Source: Verrucomicrobiales bacterium
GTDB lineage: Bacteria > Verrucomicrobiota > Verrucomicrobiia > Verrucomicrobiales > V1-33
NCBI GenBank assembly: GCA_023253575.1
Contig: JALRGB010000176.1
Span: forward strand, 1-8,896
Length of the DNA stretch: 8,896 nucleotides
Direction of reading: 5' to 3'
Positions 6,261-8,896 of this stretch are shown here, in pieces. The position numbers were made by a program, and so were the translations under genes. Within the stretch, counting starts at the first letter, position 1. Every line of letters begins with the position of its first letter. Below the pieces are notes generated by a model. That model worked only from the letters and a program-made list of their open reading frames with translations, did not search any database and was not told the origin of the DNA.

Positions 6261-8147
6261 ATGGTGGGCTTTTTCGCTGCTCAGCGCAGATTGTGCCTCA
6301 CCGCCGCCTGTCTCTGTATCTGCCTCTATTTCGCGCCACCGGTGCTAGCGCTGCTGTGGGCGGCGGAGACGGTATTTCATGCGGTGGCGGTGCTGGTGTT
6401 TGCCGGTGCTCTGATTGCGTTCTGGTGTTTCGGGGTTGGGGCGTTGGTGAATGCAATATTCGGGCATCGGTCGGTTGCCTCGGATCCGACTCATTTGGCT
6501 TTGGTGGCAGACGGTGGCCGGCGGGCCATCAACGGGGGGGCGATGAGCGGTGCGGGGGTGCGGGTGGCGCTGGTGTACCCGACGCGGAACGATGTGCGGG
6601 AGGAGGCGGTGGAGGCGTTGCGGAGGGTGCGGGCGCTGCAGGGAAGACGGTGTGAGGTGGTGGTGTGTGATGATTCCACATTGGCGGAATGGCGCGAGCG
6701 GGTTGATGCTTTGGTGGCGCTGAGCGAGCCGGGCGGCGGACGCGGGGGCCCGCGGGGCAACGATGATCCGTCATGGAACCGGGTGCGCCTGATCCGCCGT
6801 CCCGCGGGGTCGCCAGGGTGGAAGGCTGGAAATGTGAATCATGCGTTGCGGCAACTGGAATCGGAGGGATTTACGCATTTCGCGGTGTGTGATGCAGACG
6901 GCGTGTTTCCGGAGGACTTTGTGGAGCGGACGCTCTGGCATTTTGACGATGAGTTGCACGTGTCAGGGAGTGCGGTTGCCAGCAGAGCGGAAGATCGTGG
7001 TCCCGTCGCCTATGTGCAGACCCGGCAGGAAGGAGACTGTTCCGCATCGACCCGGTTTTCACGGCTGATGGCCCCGGCTGTTGGGGCGCATTTCCGTCAA
7101 CAAGTCGCGGGTCGGGCGGCGGGTGGTGGGTTTGTGATGTTTTACGGTCATGGCGCCTTGATGTCGATGGAGGCCTGGCGGGCGGTGGGCGGGTTTCCAG
7201 AAATCGTGACCGAGGATCTGGCATTTTCAATGAAGTTGCGGGCGGCCGGCTGGCGCGGGGTGTATGCGGACGAAGTGGTGTGCCGGGAGGAATTCCCGCT
7301 GAGCTGGCCGCAGTTGAGGAAGCGAACAGACAAGTGGATTCGCGGGACCGGCGAATGTTTAAAGTTGAACGGAAAGGCATTCTTTCGGTCGGCGCGGGTT
7401 CCGTGGGCCGAGAAACTGGACGTGCTGATGCACGGATCACAGCATTTTCTGGCGGTACCGATGCTGGTGTTTCTCGGGCTGTTGGCGACGGTTTTGCCTT
7501 GGAGCATGAAGGAGTTTCGGATGCCGGGGAGCTTTTTCGTGCCGCCCGTAGTCCAGGGCAAGTCGATGGTGGAGGCCGTTATGGGATTGAGGTACCACGT
7601 GTTCTGGAGCTGGGATTTTTACCTCATGATGACGGTGAGCATGCTGGCGCCGGTGCTTTGTTTTGGCATCGAGAGGCTCGGGCGCCGCGGGGGCACGGTT
7701 CCGTTCCGCTGGCGGGAGCTCCCGGGATTCTTTCTCGCCTCGACGTTCACGTATCTGGCCGGCCTCGTCACCGAGTCGTTGTCGGCGCTGGTATTTTGTT
7801 TGACGGGACGAGCTACCTTTCGTGTCACGAACGATGCGGCCGAGGAGGAGGGGGCCAAGAACGCCGGGGGCTCGGCCACGTTGTCATGGGCAGACGGCTT
7901 CAACCCGAATCACTGGTCGGTATACATCTTGGAAGTGGCGGTGGGACTGGTTTTTCTGGTGGCTGTCGGGATGCATCGAAACCTTTGGTTTTTGGGGCCT
8001 GGGGTGGCGCTGGTACTCAGTCCGCTCGTCGCCAGTCGGCGTTTTGGAGGGTGGGAGCGATGGTGGGTACGTGGGCTCGCTGCCGTACCCGGGCTATGTC
8101 TTCTCTTGCTCTTGCTCTTGATCGGGTACCAATTAGCCCGTCGTTAA
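6261..8147 (+). CDS. Membrane glycosyltransferase, family 2, cellulose-synthase/MdoH-like
   Basis: The 628-residue protein has the plan of a processive inverting GT2 enzyme that polymerises and passes a glycan through the inner membrane, using a nucleotide sugar. Two N-terminal helices (about 11-34 and 40-67) come first. The cytosolic catalytic domain (about 100-370) shows VALVYPTRND, VVVCDDST (Asp137/138), SPGWKAGNVNHAL (186-196), CDADG (Asp211, Asp213; DxD metal and nucleotide binding), TEDL (Glu318-Asp319; catalytic-base region) and RTDKW (355-359) where relatives have QxxRW. About six more helices follow (394-413, 449-468, 487-515, 552-571, 573-592, 604-625). No PilZ domain is present, and it is shorter than MdoH or most BcsA proteins. 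The start has a Shine-Dalgarno site. Codons are GC-rich and G-ending, unlike the C-ending RHS gene. The product glycan cannot be told; no partner gene is visible downstream. The enzyme class is sure, the substrate unknown. Confidence 0.92.
   Translation: MVGFFAAQRRLCLTAACLCICLYFAPPVLALLWAAETVFHAVAVLVFAGALIAFWCFGVGALVNAIFGHRSVASDPTHLALVADGGRRAINGGAMSGAGVRVALVYPTRNDVREEAVEALRRVRALQGRRCEVVVCDDSTLAEWRERVDALVALSEPGGGRGGPRGNDDPSWNRVRLIRRPAGSPGWKAGNVNHALRQLESEGFTHFAVCDADGVFPEDFVERTLWHFDDELHVSGSAVASRAEDRGPVAYVQTRQEGDCSASTRFSRLMAPAVGAHFRQQVAGRAAGGGFVMFYGHGALMSMEAWRAVGGFPEIVTEDLAFSMKLRAAGWRGVYADEVVCREEFPLSWPQLRKRTDKWIRGTGECLKLNGKAFFRSARVPWAEKLDVLMHGSQHFLAVPMLVFLGLLATVLPWSMKEFRMPGSFFVPPVVQGKSMVEAVMGLRYHVFWSWDFYLMMTVSMLAPVLCFGIERLGRRGGTVPFRWRELPGFFLASTFTYLAGLVTESLSALVFCLTGRATFRVTNDAAEEEGAKNAGGSATLSWADGFNPNHWSVYILEVAVGLVFLVAVGMHRNLWFLGPGVALVLSPLVASRRFGGWERWWVRGLAAVPGLCLLLLLLLIGYQLARR
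8103..8120 (+). repeat. Three perfect CTCTTG hexamers in the last membrane helix
   Basis: CTCTTG is repeated three times in frame, coding six of seven consecutive leucines (614-620) near the glycosyltransferase C-terminus. Slippage would add or remove Leu-Leu pairs without changing frame, altering only the length of the last helix. Confidence 0.8.
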
Positions 8148-8896
8148 CCGCCTCCGAGACGGTCGCCGTAGAGACTTTGGTTACCCCGCGCCCCTACCGC
8201 GACCTGAGCAGCGGCGGAGAACAAAACTACGTGGGCCTTCCGTAGCGTGACCAGAACCCGCGGGAGCCGCGCAACGGCCGGCGCCCTCAGTCTGGAACGC
8301 TCACCATGATCCGCACCCCCAGCCCGGCGACTTGCTCGCGGCCCGCCTCGCCAGCCAGGAATACGCCCGCCAGCACATCACAGCGGAGCAGGGACGCGCA
8401 CGAGGGAGGCGCAACGGTTCAGGCCTGCACCCGAACCCGTGGCACACCGCCCCCGGGACGACGGAGCAACCCCTCCGGTCCCCGAGCGGCCGCGCGGCAA
8501 GCTGGCGAGCAATCACCAGCGGGGAGCGTACCTCGGTCTCCACGCGGCAAGGTGCCATCATCATCCATCGTGGAACGCCCGGGCGAACTCGCGGCAGGAC
8601 TGGAACCACGCAGGATTGCGATGGCGGGGGTTTCGAGCCGGGTGGCGATGGCCAGACGCTACTGGCAGGCGACGCTCCCTGGGGGGCAACGGGAGGCCGG
8701 AACCACGGGCGGGCGAACCGGCCAGGGACCACGGCGCCAGGAACGGCGGCGGCAAAGGAATTGCCAACCCTCCGACCAGAGGCTATCCGTTGAAGCGTGG
8801 ACTCCGCTAGACGTTCAGGGCATTTCTCTTATGAAAGGAATTTGCTTTCGGGGGTCGGTGCTGTTGAAGGGGGCTGGGTCATGGGGAGGTGGGGTG
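8148..8896. other. GC-rich stretch without a convincing gene
   Basis: I see no gene I can support in these 749 bases. Several frames are open only because stop codons are rare in GC-rich DNA: 8332-8793 and 8439-8810 on +, 8301-8732 on -. A further + frame from ATG 8306 has no stop up to the window edge. All give Arg/Pro/Gly/Ser-rich products without a recognisable motif. A weak inverted repeat CTACG/CGTAG stands at 8227-8245. No terminator with a T-tract is seen after the glycosyltransferase. From about 8815 the sequence becomes less C-rich and strongly G-rich; an ATG at 8831 (MKGICFRGSVLL) could begin a gene continuing beyond the window, but no Shine-Dalgarno site supports it. Confidence 0.5.

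Noticed and set aside
7280..8245. 321-codon + frame overlapping the 3' half of the glycosyltransferase
   Set aside because: Out-of-frame shadow in GC-rich DNA; the main frame has clear membrane helices and catalytic motifs here.
8626..8642. T-loop-like word GGTTTCGAGCC suggesting a tRNA
   Set aside because: No acceptor, D or anticodon arm can be drawn around it.
8301..8810. Several overlapping frames (8332-8793 +, 8439-8810 +, 8301-8732 -)
   Set aside because: Mutually overlapping, Arg/Pro/Gly-rich, no start signal or family motif; best explained by rare stops in GC-rich sequence.
1..8896. CRISPR array or type VI secretion genes
   Set aside because: No regularly spaced direct repeats in non-coding DNA, and no VgrG, PAAR, Hcp or EagR-like product in any plausible frame.

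Overview
The window looks like chromosomal DNA from a GC-rich Gram-negative bacterium. The Sec-secreted RHS/YD-repeat protein, the TPR-like protein with no clear Shine-Dalgarno sequence and the multi-spanning family-2 glycosyltransferase would suit a Verrucomicrobiota/PVC-type genome. That is an inference from gene style only, since no marker gene is present. All recognisable genes are on the + strand.

Layout. Bases 2-214 hold the 3' end of a DDE transposase whose 5' part lies outside the window. Bases 215-686 are a gene-free stretch with several inverted repeats and an AT-rich promoter-like zone at its right end. Bases 687-1901 encode a 404-residue alpha-solenoid protein: nine exact 26-residue repeats, then about two ordinary TPRs. 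Bases 2026-5733 encode a 1235-residue RHS protein with a signal peptide, an N-terminal RHS-type domain, roughly thirty YD repeats, the paired DPLGV/DPSGL cleavage motif and a 97-residue unique tail. Its TAA stop overlaps the ATG of a 147-residue four-helix membrane protein (5733-6176). After 84 bases comes a 628-residue processive-type GT2 glycosyltransferase (6261-8147). Bases 8148-8896 are GC-rich and hold no convincing gene.

How the parts may work together. The most interesting unit is the 3' end of the RHS gene plus the overlapping membrane-protein gene (about 5300-6260). Base and codon use change visibly inside the last part of the RHS core, stay less GC-rich through the tail, the membrane protein and the short spacer, and return to GC-rich at the glycosyltransferase. 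This is the classic architecture of a polymorphic toxin: a conserved delivery scaffold with an exchangeable C-terminal effector, followed directly by its immunity gene. Neither the tail nor the membrane protein matches a toxin or immunity family that I can name, so this is a candidate undescribed effector/immunity pair, possibly membrane-acting. The solenoid protein directly upstream may be an accessory factor, but nothing in the sequence proves this. The glycosyltransferase probably makes or exports a surface polysaccharide and may simply be a neighbour.
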